Source: Candidatus Poseidoniaceae archaeon
Lineage (GTDB): Archaea > Thermoplasmatota > Poseidoniia > Poseidoniales > Poseidoniaceae
NCBI GenBank assembly: GCA_029250305.1
Contig: JAQXFM010000121.1
Location: forward strand, 1 to 28,288
Length of the DNA stretch: 28,288 bases
Reading direction: 5' to 3'
A program made the translations under genes and the position numbers. The notes under the pieces were generated by a model. That model saw only the letters and a list, made by a program, of their open reading frames with translations, searched no databases and was not told the origin of the DNA. This document shows, one piece after another, positions 7,856 to 15,623 of the stretch (the first letter of the stretch is position 1; every line of letters begins with the position of its first letter).

Positions 7856-8758
7856 ATGACGCAAGGTGAAATCGTAGCAGGTTGTTTGGCTCCTCATCCA
7901 CCACATCTCGTCTATGCCGAAAACCCTCCACAAAACGAACCGGTTGCTGAAGGCGGTTGGGAACAGTTGCGATGGGGCTATGAACGCCTTCGTGAGTCAT
8001 TAAAAGACGTCGATTACGATGCAATTGTCCTCTTGTCTCCTCACTGGCAGACCTACGTCGGTACCCACTTCTTGGGGCTTCCAAACTTCAAGAGTCTCTC
8101 CGTAGATCCAGTGTTCCCCAACCTCTTCCGTTACCATTACGACCTCAATATTGATGTTGAGCTCACCCGGAACATCCACGACAAGGCCGCAGAAGCGGGT
8201 TTGTCTGTGAAAATGATGGAGAATCCAGACTTCCGTGTTGACTATGGCACCATTACCACAGGTCACATGTTCAACCCGGTGTGGGACAAACCTCTCGTCG
8301 TAGTCTCCAGCAATCGGTCGCGTGATTACTATTCGGTCGAAGTTATGCAAGAAATGATGATTGAACTTGGAAGAGTCACTCGGGAAGCCATTCTTGAAAG
8401 TGGTAAGAAAGTGGTCGTTTTGGCGAGTAATTCCCTGTCCCATCGACACTTTACAACCGAATCAGAAATCCCTGAAGACATGAGCAAAGAGCACATTACC
8501 AGTCACGCAATGCACCTATGGGACATGCGAATGATCGATTACATCCGCAGCGGACAAGCGCAGCGAATCCTCGATGAGATGCCGGAATTCACCGAACAAG
8601 CCATCGCTGAGAGCGATGGTGGTGGCCTTTCATGGCTGCTGTCGACGCTGGACACGCCCTCATATCCTGGGATTCTGCACGGTTATGGAACCATTATCGG
8701 GACAGGTAATGCCATTGTCGAATGGCCAGAACGCAACCATAAGGAGGCATCACAATGA
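7856..8758 (+). CDS. amnB: Class III extradiol ring-cleavage dioxygenase, 2-aminophenol 1,6-dioxygenase beta-like
   Basis: 300-residue LigB-superfamily catalytic subunit. Fe(II) ligands line up with the 2-aminophenol 1,6-dioxygenase beta subunit: H14 (LAPHPPHLVY), H63 (LLSPHWQ) and E252 (AIAESDGGGLSWLL). The acid/base His is H196 (SNSLSHRHF). Each is offset by exactly one residue from the AmnB numbering I recall (H13, H62, E251, H195). Further blocks such as AENPPQNEP, DPVFPNLFRY, NPDFRVDYGTITT and GYGTIIGTGNAIVEW also read as AmnB. Expected reaction: O2-dependent cleavage of 2-aminophenol (or a substituted aminophenol) to 2-aminomuconate 6-semialdehyde. The ATG at 7856 is chosen over one at 7775 because conservation begins at GEIVAG. 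The stop overlaps the start of the next gene (ATGA), suggesting translational coupling of the two subunits. Confidence 0.92.
   Translation: MTQGEIVAGCLAPHPPHLVYAENPPQNEPVAEGGWEQLRWGYERLRESLKDVDYDAIVLLSPHWQTYVGTHFLGLPNFKSLSVDPVFPNLFRYHYDLNIDVELTRNIHDKAAEAGLSVKMMENPDFRVDYGTITTGHMFNPVWDKPLVVVSSNRSRDYYSVEVMQEMMIELGRVTREAILESGKKVVVLASNSLSHRHFTTESEIPEDMSKEHITSHAMHLWDMRMIDYIRSGQAQRILDEMPEFTEQAIAESDGGGLSWLLSTLDTPSYPGILHGYGTIIGTGNAIVEWPERNHKEASQ
8741..8747 (+). promoter_or_regulatory. Strong ribosome binding site for the AmnA-RidA fusion gene
   Basis: AAGGAGG lies 7 bases before the ATG at 8755, inside the end of the preceding dioxygenase gene. It fixes the start of the fusion gene, and with the ATGA overlap it indicates coupled synthesis of the two subunits. 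Confidence 0.7.
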
Positions 8759-10185
8759 GTGAAGGCGGTCTTGTTGGTTCGTTCATTGTTCCAGTTCATC
8801 CCCACACAGTCTTAGTTCCAGAGCAAAACGAAGGCTGGCAACGATTGCGTAACGCATTCGACGAAGCGGCTCAACGGATTAAGGATTCAAACGCAGACCT
8901 CCTCGTCATTTATTCCACCACATGGCCAAGCATCATTGGTCATCAAATTCAAGCAGATCCAAACCCTGAATGGGTGATGGTCGACCATGACTTCCACGAC
9001 CTCGGTTCGATTCCGTATTCATTCAACATTGATTCGGAGTTCGCTCACGCATGGGACGAAGCAAACAAGAAGCGTGGCTTGAAGTCCCGTACAATCAACT
9101 ACACTGGCTTCCCAATCGATGTCGGTTCAGTTGTGGCCCTCAAACTCTTGAATCCGGACAATGTGATTCCCGCCGTTATCGTCTCCTCCAATGTTTATGC
9201 GAACCGATCTGAAACAACGGTTCTCGCCAAATCATGCCTTGATGTCATCAAAGCAACGGGTAGAAAAGCAGTGGCGATTACAGCGATGTCTCTTTCAAAT
9301 CGCATGTTCACAACAGCCATTGATCCCAAAGACGACAAAATCCATTCCCTCAAAGACGATGAATGGAATCGGAAGATTCTGGAATTCTTGGGCGAAGGGC
9401 GCCTTGAGGATGTTGGGCAGCTCTCCCGTACAATTCACAAGCAAATCCGCGTGCAAAAAGTGGTCGCATTCAAACCAATGTGGTGGCTTGCAGGCATGAA
9501 CGAGAACCGCAACAACCTCACCGGCGATGTGCTTGCTTACGAAGCAATTCACGGTGCTGGAGGCGCTGTTGTCCACCTCGATCCGACGCCATCAGGTGCC
9601 GGTGACAAAGAATACGACGAGGATGATGTAGAATTTTTCAGCGGTGAGCGGAACGTGCTCGATGCAGAAGGGGATGCGCCTTCATTTGATGCGCAAATCC
9701 CTGAAGCTCAGCAAACTACGACTTCTTCGGGTCCAGCATTGTGGGAGCCAACCACAGGTGAATCATCGGTCAACAGCGATGCTGCGCCGAAACCTGTTGG
9801 CATGTATCCTCACGCCCGCCGCGTGGGTGATCTTCTCTACCTCTCTGGCGTTGGACCTCGCCAACCCGGTACGAATGCAATCCCTGGTGGACCAATCTGC
9901 GACGACCAAGGTGCACCTCTCAACTATGACATCAAAGCCCAAACAAGGGCCGTTGTCGATAACATCACGAGAATTCTCGAAGAAGCCGGTGGCTCAATCG
10001 ACGATGTGCTCGATGTGACCTCGTTTTTGGTCGACATGGACCGAGACTTCGCTGGTTACAATGAAGTGTGGGCAGATACGCTCGGCAAGGTTGGGCCGAC
10101 ACGGACCACACTTGCCATCCGTGCGCTCCCAACTCCAATCGCTGTTGAGATGAAAGTCATCGCAAGAGCACCCAAAGAGAACTGA
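8755..10185 (+). CDS. Fusion of AmnA-like dioxygenase alpha subunit and RidA/2-aminomuconate deaminase domain
   Basis: 476 residues in two parts. Residues 1-285 resemble the alpha subunit of 2-aminophenol 1,6-dioxygenase: VGSFIVPVHPHTVLVPEQ, then VIYSTTWPSI where the catalytic partner has LLSPHW. The second metal-ligand His is absent, as expected of the structural, non-catalytic subunit. Residues about 286-345 form an acidic, Ser/Thr/Pro-rich linker. Residues 346-476 are a YjgF/RidA domain of the 2-aminomuconate deaminase type: MYPHARRVGDLLYLSGVGPR, APLNYDIKAQTRAVVDNI, DVTSFLVDMDRDFAGYNEVW, GPTRTTLAIRALPTPIAVEMK. That domain would hydrolyse the enamine/imine of 2-aminomuconate to 4-oxalocrotonate and ammonia. 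The fusion physically joins ring cleavage to a step two reactions later, with the intermediate oxidation done by the ALDH at 4164. I know these as separate proteins in bacteria. Confidence 0.88.
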   Translation: MSEGGLVGSFIVPVHPHTVLVPEQNEGWQRLRNAFDEAAQRIKDSNADLLVIYSTTWPSIIGHQIQADPNPEWVMVDHDFHDLGSIPYSFNIDSEFAHAWDEANKKRGLKSRTINYTGFPIDVGSVVALKLLNPDNVIPAVIVSSNVYANRSETTVLAKSCLDVIKATGRKAVAITAMSLSNRMFTTAIDPKDDKIHSLKDDEWNRKILEFLGEGRLEDVGQLSRTIHKQIRVQKVVAFKPMWWLAGMNENRNNLTGDVLAYEAIHGAGGAVVHLDPTPSGAGDKEYDEDDVEFFSGERNVLDAEGDAPSFDAQIPEAQQTTTSSGPALWEPTTGESSVNSDAAPKPVGMYPHARRVGDLLYLSGVGPRQPGTNAIPGGPICDDQGAPLNYDIKAQTRAVVDNITRILEEAGGSIDDVLDVTSFLVDMDRDFAGYNEVWADTLGKVGPTRTTLAIRALPTPIAVEMKVIARAPKEN

Positions 10186-10190
10186 TCGCA

Positions 10191-12068
10191 TCAGCACAAT
10201 TCGTGTGTGCAAACTGGTGGAGTGAAGTACCTTCGATCTTCTGGAATGAACGTGTCCAGCTGCAGCGTTGAGCCTTCTCCTTCCTGAATGAACACCACGG
10301 ATGAAGTGCTGGCTGGAAGGTAATCTTCGCCCGTAGAAAGCAGGCTCAAACGAAGCCGACTTCCCGCTTCAAGTTCAGCGTCCAAGGGCATAAATTCCAT
10401 TTTCGCATTGATTGTTTCGACAAGAGGTGTCCATGTTTGAATGTCATCACCGCCGGCGTGGTAACGCAAGTCCATGATGGCGTGCCCAATGTGGATGCAT
10501 TCATCGTTCTCATTACATTCTTCCAGCAGCGCATACAACTGGCCGCCAAGTGTGGCTGTTGTTACATCAACATGCAATCGAGGTGTACCTGCAATGTACA
10601 TCGCTTGTTCGAGAGGCTCAGACTCCCACACAGGTCCAGTGGTTGCGTCGGGAAGTACGGATGTTCCGCCGCCAACGTTGGACAGCATGCCGCCCAGATC
10701 CATTGAGACCGTTTCCACATCGATAGGAGGGTAGCGGTCTTCGAGGCGCCACGATCCCTGATTGGATTGAATCTCGACGTACAAGCCGGGTTGTTCCCCG
10801 ACACCGCGGAGGTAGAAGTCAAACCACTCGAGTAAATCTTGCATCCAATCATAGCGGACCATTTCCGGGAATGCTTCGCCACCTTGGCCTCCTTAATCGG
10901 AGCGATCGTCCAGTTGCACTGGCCGATCAGGGTAATCGTGGTCCCATTGGCCGAAGAGCCCCTTTGCATCAATCCCTGCATCCTTCAGCGCATTGATTGT
11001 TGGAACCGCCATGTGTGGGTCGACGTTCCAGTCATGCATGCCTTGAATCAGGTAGACACTTCCTTGATAATTCTCAATCACTCGGTCGAGGAAGTATCGT
11101 TCTGCCCAATAATCACCAGCCACCTCTGAACCAAACATGTAGGCGGTGACACCGGTTCCGGGCCCGATGATATAATCTGGACACAAGTTTTGGTAGTCTT
11201 CTGCATCGCCATCGAGTCCATAGGATCCATAGACGCCGTTGTGCATGATTGGCGCACGAGCTTCAGCAGAACCATTGCGCCACATCAGTTCCTTGACACC
11301 AATCAATCCCGAAATAGGAACGATGGTTTTCAGATAATCGTGCTCTGCTCCAAACATTGCAGCCTGCCAAGGTGTGCTTCCGTCGTAGGATTTTCCAATC
11401 ATGCCGACCGCACCGTTTGACCACTCTTGCTCGCCAAACCAACGCACAGCAGCATCATTCCCGAGTTGCTCAGCGTTCCCCATGAGGTCCATGCAATGGT
11501 TCGATCGACCTGTGCCTGAAACCGAAACCTGCGCAAACGCAAATCCATGCGGGAGAATTTGGTCGATGATCATCTGGCCCAGCCAAGTGCCGGGCACTTC
11601 GATGCTCGGGGTTTCTACGCTTGCTTCTTGGAAGTAAGGTCCAAACTCTGCAATGACGGGGACGGTGACACCTTCCGGCACGTTCGGGCGCCAGACTGCA
11701 AGGCTGATGACTGCATTGTCGGGGGCAGCCCCTCCTTCTTCGATTGGCAAGGTGTATTCGACAAAATGATGGGTTGAATTCCACTCATTATCAGTCCCCA
11801 ACAGTTCGTAAGGGCCGGTTTCTAAAGCGATACCAAATTCTCCACTGGTCTGGTACGGCAGTGTGTTGCGCTCCCATACCGGTACACGCACGCCGGATTG
11901 TTCCTCTTGTTCGGAGATGAGGTCCATGACCGCCTCACCAAATAGAGCGGACATGAAGAGAAAGACAAGGGCGACTGCAACGGTTGAGCCCAAGACTAAG
12001 TTGAACTCCCTTGACATTCGGGTTTGTTGAGCACCGTCGATGCCAGAACCTTGCTTACTCTGCGTCAC
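10191..12068 (-). pseudogene. CocE/NonD (peptidase S15-like) hydrolase interrupted by one in-frame TAA
   Basis: Two minus-strand pieces, 12068-10893 (391 aa plus stop) and 10862-10191 (223 aa from its first ATG), are in the same frame and join into one 625-codon family member; only the TAA at 10893-10895 (codon 392) separates them. N-terminal hydrophobic segment (LVLGSTVAVALVFLFMSALF, residues 25-44) implies export or anchoring. The alpha/beta hydrolase part has GKSYDGS (nucleophile S227), GMHDWNVDP (D346 likely acid) and GQWDHDYP (H377), so the triad precedes the stop. The second piece continues with YDWMQDLLEWFDFYLRG and the jelly-roll C-terminal domain. S15/CocE enzymes act on X-Pro peptides, esters or beta-lactam acyl groups. 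The start could be GTG 12068 or ATG 12017. It may be a true pseudogene, a sequencing error, or two separately made halves; coding content past the stop looks intact, pointing to a recent event or an error. Confidence 0.8.
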
Positions 12069-12104
12069 AGTGGGACGTTGCTTGGGTCACTTTTGAGGTT
12101 GCCG

Positions 12105-12120
12105 AACAGAGAACTCTGTT
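12105..12120. promoter_or_regulatory. 16-base palindrome upstream of the hydrolase gene
   Basis: AACAGAG-AA-CTCTGTT is a perfect 7+7 inverted repeat with a 2-base spacer, 37-52 bases upstream of the GTG start at 12068 and downstream of the helicase stop. The spacer is too short for a good hairpin loop, so a dimeric regulator's binding site is more likely than a terminator. A weak A-rich TATA-like stretch (CTCAAAAGTG on the minus strand) lies between the palindrome and the start. Confidence 0.35.
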
Positions 12121-12134
12121 GCTTCGAACCGACC

Positions 12135-12325
12135 CTAATTGTCGCCGGAGCGATGGTTGCGTGATTGGTTGCGGTTGCCAGAGCGGTTGCCACCATTCCG
12201 ATTTGAGCGACCTTGGTTGCGAGATTGGTTGCGGTTGTTTTGGCCCCCTCCGTTTCCTGAGTTCTGTCGGTTGTTTCGGCCGCCGCCTTGGTTTGAGCGG
12301 TTGCGGTTCCGTTGCTTCTTTTTGG
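12135..12325 (-). repeat. Low-complexity coding repeat: Asn/Arg/Gly/Gln-rich tail of the helicase
   Basis: This stretch encodes an imperfect run of short units such as NRNQSRN, NRNGGNRSGN and GGGQNNRNQ. At DNA level the plus strand shows recurring GGTTGCGGTTGCC/GATTGGTTGCGGTT-like units. The degeneracy suggests expansion of short in-frame repeats, expected to vary in length between related strains. Confidence 0.75.
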
Positions 12326-13514
12326 GAGCATTTGGATCCTTGACCTTGCCTGCCTTTTGTCCAGGTTTTGGAATGGCTCCAATGAAATGGAACTCATGCG
12401 ATGAATCCACAGGGATTTCCTTGCCAATCAATTGCTGAATTCCAACCAGATATCCCGATTCTGAATCATCACAGAACCCGTAGGCGATGCCCGTTCGACC
12501 TGCTCGAGCGGTTCGTCCAATTCGGTGAACATAACTCTCCGGTTCGTTTGGCAAATCGTAATTGAACACGTGCGTCACACCATCGACGTCGATGCCTCTG
12601 CTTGCAATATCGGTGGCCACAAGAATAGGAATGCTTCCGTTCTTGAAGCCAGCTAGAGCCTTTGTGCGTGCGCCCTGACTCTTGTTTCCATGAATGGCAG
12701 CTGCGGCGATACCGCTTTGGTCAAGTTGCTTGACAAGTCGGTTTGCGCCATGCTTTGTTCGTGTGAACACGATGCCACATTCAACCCGTTCTTGTTTGAT
12801 GATTTTCACGAGCAAACGGCGCTTGTCTGCCTTTCGGAGGAACATAATTTTCTGGTCAATACGATCAACCGTCACTTCCTTTGGCGTAATGTCAACCTTC
12901 ACTGCATTGTTCAAGAACGAACCAGCAAGGTCTGCGATTGACGACGGCATTGTGGCGCTGAAGAGGAGGTTTTGTCGCTTCTTTGGCAACAACTTCAACA
13001 CCTTCTTGATGTCTCTGATGAAGCCCATGTCGAGCATGCGGTCGGCTTCATCGAGGACAAAGAATTCAACATTTGTGATGTCGATGTGACCTTGGTTGAT
13101 CAAATCGAGAAGGCGACCAGGGGTGGCGACCAGCACGTCCAATCCCTTTTGCAGGGCTCGGACCTGAGGGTTCTGATTCACACCGCCAAAGATCACTTTG
13201 TGACGAATGTCGAGGTGTTCGCTGTAAGCAGAAAACCGTTCATCGATTTGAGCGGCCAACTCTCTGGTTGGTGAAAGAACAAGCGCTCTGATGTGGCGTT
13301 TTCCTTGTGGCCGGTTACGGCTCATAATTTGAAGCACTGGGAGCGCAAACGCAGCTGTTTTGCCAGTTCCAGTTTGAGCCACACCCAGCACATCACGACC
13401 AGCCAACAAAGGCGGAATGGATTGCTCTTGAACGGGTGTTGGTGTGGTGTAACCTTCTGCCTCAACGGCTCGTAGAAGTGGCTTAGAAAGGCCTAGTGTT
13501 TCGAAATCAGTCAT
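12135..13514 (-). CDS. DEAD-box RNA helicase (RhlE/DeaD type) with Asn/Arg/Gly-rich tail
   Basis: 459 residues. ATP-dependent RNA helicase with all core motifs: Q motif (GYTTPTPVQEQSI), motif I AQTGTGKT, Ia PTRELAAQI, Ib TPGRLLD, II DEAD, III SAT, then GIVFTRTK, ATDIASRGID (motif V) and HRIGRTARAG (motif VI). The last ~60 residues are low complexity, built from Asn, Arg, Gly, Gln and Ser, a typical RNA-binding and phase-separating tail of bacterial RhlE/CsdA-like helicases involved in RNA turnover and ribosome assembly. ATG 13514 is chosen over the far upstream in-frame start at 13730 because the family starts at MTDFETLGLS and GAGGGA lies upstream; the longer start would also overlap pheS. 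The bacterial-like architecture suggests ancient gene transfer. Gene order pheS-helicase on the same strand, with a 139-base gap. Confidence 0.95.
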   Translation of the reverse strand: MTDFETLGLSKPLLRAVEAEGYTTPTPVQEQSIPPLLAGRDVLGVAQTGTGKTAAFALPVLQIMSRNRPQGKRHIRALVLSPTRELAAQIDERFSAYSEHLDIRHKVIFGGVNQNPQVRALQKGLDVLVATPGRLLDLINQGHIDITNVEFFVLDEADRMLDMGFIRDIKKVLKLLPKKRQNLLFSATMPSSIADLAGSFLNNAVKVDITPKEVTVDRIDQKIMFLRKADKRRLLVKIIKQERVECGIVFTRTKHGANRLVKQLDQSGIAAAAIHGNKSQGARTKALAGFKNGSIPILVATDIASRGIDVDGVTHVFNYDLPNEPESYVHRIGRTARAGRTGIAYGFCDDSESGYLVGIQQLIGKEIPVDSSHEFHFIGAIPKPGQKAGKVKDPNAPKKKQRNRNRSNQGGGRNNRQNSGNGGGQNNRNQSRNQGRSNRNGGNRSGNRNQSRNHRSGDN

Positions 13515-13653
13515 GGAAATCCCTCGAACAGAGGGCAGCAACAAGATGCTGAAGCCAACCTGAACAGCCCGCGCTCCTCGCCTCTCCTCTAAAACAAGGT
13601 TGGTCGTAATCGCCAACCTCGGTGTGTTGGAGGTAGATTGCCCCAGTTCCGAA

Positions 13654-15138
13654 TCAAAGAATCGGTTGATTCCGGAGCCATTCCAGGTCTGAAATGTAGA
13701 GTTGGCGGATGTCGTCCAAGCCGAGAACAAGCATGGCCAAGCGTTCCAAACCCATTCCCCAAGCGAGGACTGGTGTTGCGATGCCCAAAGGTTCGGTCAC
13801 TTCTGGTCGGAAAATTCCTGCGCCACCAAGTTCCAACCACTTGCCTCGCCACTTCACCTCGATCTCGAGGCTCGGCTCTGTGTAGGGGAAGTATGCGGGG
13901 CGAACTCGAACTTCAGGGTAGCCCATCTTGGCATAGAAAGTCTTCAATGTCGTTACAAGCATCTGGAGATTAGCGCCTTCTTCCATAATGATGCCTTCAA
14001 TTTGGTGGAATTCTGGGAGATGAGTGCGGTCAATGGCTTCCTTTCGAAACACGCGATCGACGGAAAAGACTCGACATGCTTCATTAGGGTGTTTGGCAAG
14101 GTACTGAATGGTGTTCACAGTGGTGTGGGTTCGGAGCAAACCCTTCTCCGATGTCGCCTTTGAAAATGCGCCGCCCCAGCCAACAGAGCCAGTTTGTCCG
14201 CCGTGTTCATGGATGTCGCCCCATGCTTTCACCAAGTCATCAGGAAGCGAAATGGCTGCTGGGTTTTCGAGGTAAAAGGTGTCCTGCATTTCACGGGCTG
14301 GATGGTCTTGCGGAATGAACAATGCATCCATGTTCCAACCAGCTGTTTGCACATAGTCATCAACCAGTTCAGAAAAGCCCATTTCAAGGAAAATCGCACG
14401 CACTCGCTCGATGAGCGCTTGCATGGGGTGGCTTCGCCCTGTGTGAGGAGTGCTTGATTCAAGCGTAACATCGAACGCACGGTATTCAGCATTCTTCCAA
14501 TCTTCTGACTGTAACAGTTCAGCGGTGATTTCAGCAACTGCCACTTTTTCTTCAAGGTGCTTCCCCTCAACGGACTGGCCTTGCTCGGTCATTGTCCAGG
14601 TTCGAGTGGTGTGTTCGATTACTTCAATGAGTCCTCGTCTCGACTTGAACAGTTCAAGCATGTCACTGTCTGATTCCTCAACTGAACATGGGAGGCTTGC
14701 GATGAAGGCAGTGCGTTGAGCGATGGCTGCCGTGACTTGATCTGGGTGTTCGGCTTCGAATTTTCCTTGATTGAGTTGGACGCCCAATCGCTTGAGCAAC
14801 CCTACGCCAGGGCCAGCCTCATGCCGCTCAAATGAAGTTTGAAGAACAGCCATCGAAGCGTCATCGGCTGATTCAATCCAAGCCCACAATCTGTGTTCGA
14901 GCAGTCCTTCAGCCGCAGCCTTGACTCCTTCAGGAGCGAGTTTGACGGTTTGACGAACGTGTTCAGTTGTGGTGACCAGTCCATGGTTTGTGAGGCCGTG
15001 ACCCGCACCAACCGCCACGGCTTGATCCTTCCACTCACATGCGCTGAGGATGCCGTCTAAATCCCATGTGTGGTTGCCTTTCGCCTGCATCACTTTGAGC
15101 ATTCGACGCTCAGGGTTCAGCAAGACTGGGGCCTCCAT
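13654..15138 (-). CDS. pheS: Phenylalanyl-tRNA synthetase alpha subunit
   Basis: 494 residues, the usual size of archaeal/eukaryotic-type PheS, longer than the bacterial alpha chain. The N-terminal ~240 residues carry winged-helix-like tRNA-binding segments (LLNPERRMLKVMQ, EHRLWAWIESAD). The class II catalytic core follows: motif 1 region SHPMQALIERVRAIFLEMGFSEL, HPAREMQDTFYL, motif 2 region CRVFSVDRVFRKEAIDRTHLPEFHQIEG, and motif 3 region LGIATPVLAWGMGLERLAML. It charges tRNA-Phe as an alpha2beta2 enzyme; pheT is not in the window. ATG 15138 has AGGGG just upstream and leaves an 83-base gap to the preceding gene; a longer form from 15255 would overlap that gene and adds no recognisable sequence. 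Confidence 0.96.
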   Translation of the reverse strand: MEAPVLLNPERRMLKVMQAKGNHTWDLDGILSACEWKDQAVAVGAGHGLTNHGLVTTTEHVRQTVKLAPEGVKAAAEGLLEHRLWAWIESADDASMAVLQTSFERHEAGPGVGLLKRLGVQLNQGKFEAEHPDQVTAAIAQRTAFIASLPCSVEESDSDMLELFKSRRGLIEVIEHTTRTWTMTEQGQSVEGKHLEEKVAVAEITAELLQSEDWKNAEYRAFDVTLESSTPHTGRSHPMQALIERVRAIFLEMGFSELVDDYVQTAGWNMDALFIPQDHPAREMQDTFYLENPAAISLPDDLVKAWGDIHEHGGQTGSVGWGGAFSKATSEKGLLRTHTTVNTIQYLAKHPNEACRVFSVDRVFRKEAIDRTHLPEFHQIEGIIMEEGANLQMLVTTLKTFYAKMGYPEVRVRPAYFPYTEPSLEIEVKWRGKWLELGGAGIFRPEVTEPLGIATPVLAWGMGLERLAMLVLGLDDIRQLYISDLEWLRNQPIL

Positions 15139-15221
15139 GTCCCCTCGGGTGCAACCAACGCCCTTCAAATCTGTGCCTCTGGACAAACAAATCTCATCGT
15201 TCGTCAAGGGAGCTGCATCGC

Positions 15222-15623
15222 TCACTCTTCTTCTTGCCAGAGTTGCGTGGAACACGCTGGGCAGGTGTAGCCATTTGGCTTGGGGCCATCAACGAGCGTT
15301 ACCGTTCCACAAGGGCCACAGAGAATCGACGAACGCTTTGGTTCATCGAGCGTGGTATCAACGCGGTACATCACACGACCTGCATCGGGGAGTTTTTCTG
15401 CTGCTGGCGTCCACTTTTCAATCTCTTCTGGTGACATCGTTCGCTCAGTGTTTATTGACATGCCCACAATGAACAGCACAAGTCCTCCTACACCAATGGT
15501 GGAGCCCATAGAATAAATGCCGCCGACGGTGAGAAATGCACCGAATACAAGGCAAATCAATCCAGCAATCAGCAGATTTTCTTTGCCATTTTTTACCAAG
15601 AGATTCACCTCAGTTGAGCGCAT
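15222..15623 (-). CDS. Two-TM membrane protein with C-terminal zinc ribbon
   Basis: About 133 residues. Two hydrophobic helices (LLIAGLICLVFGAFLTVGGIY and GVGGLVLFIVGMSI), then a soluble segment (SPEEIEKWTPAAEKL...GRVMYRVDTTLDEPKRSSI) and a four-Cys zinc ribbon, CGPCGT followed 15-16 residues later by CPAC. The start is uncertain. ATG 15623 overlaps the aminotransferase end by 14 bases and has no clear ribosome binding site. A GTG at 15608, or a TTG at 15599 preceded by GGTGA, would give a slightly shorter protein without affecting the membrane helices. Function unknown; a small membrane-tethered zinc ribbon could be an adaptor. It sits between the aminotransferase and pheS in a minus-strand string. 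Confidence 0.75.
   Translation of the reverse strand: MRSTEVNLLVKNGKENLLIAGLICLVFGAFLTVGGIYSMGSTIGVGGLVLFIVGMSINTERTMSPEEIEKWTPAAEKLPDAGRVMYRVDTTLDEPKRSSILCGPCGTVTLVDGPKPNGYTCPACSTQLWQEEE

Noticed and set aside
10860..10900. A frameshift in the CocE/S15 hydrolase
   Set aside because: The two halves are in the same frame (1206 bases between the starts, a multiple of three); the break is one TAA codon, not an insertion or deletion.
12138..12330. CRISPR-like or tandem DNA repeat from recurring GGTTGCGG units
   Set aside because: The units are short, irregular and in frame with the helicase tail; no spacers or constant repeat length.
13515..13730. N-terminal extension of the helicase to 13730
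   Set aside because: It would overlap the 3' end of pheS, its residues have no helicase similarity, and the family begins at the ATG at 13514 with a ribosome binding site.
15139..15255. Longer PheS starting at 15255
   Set aside because: It would overlap the zinc-ribbon gene and adds residues without PheS similarity; ATG 15138 has AGGGG directly upstream.
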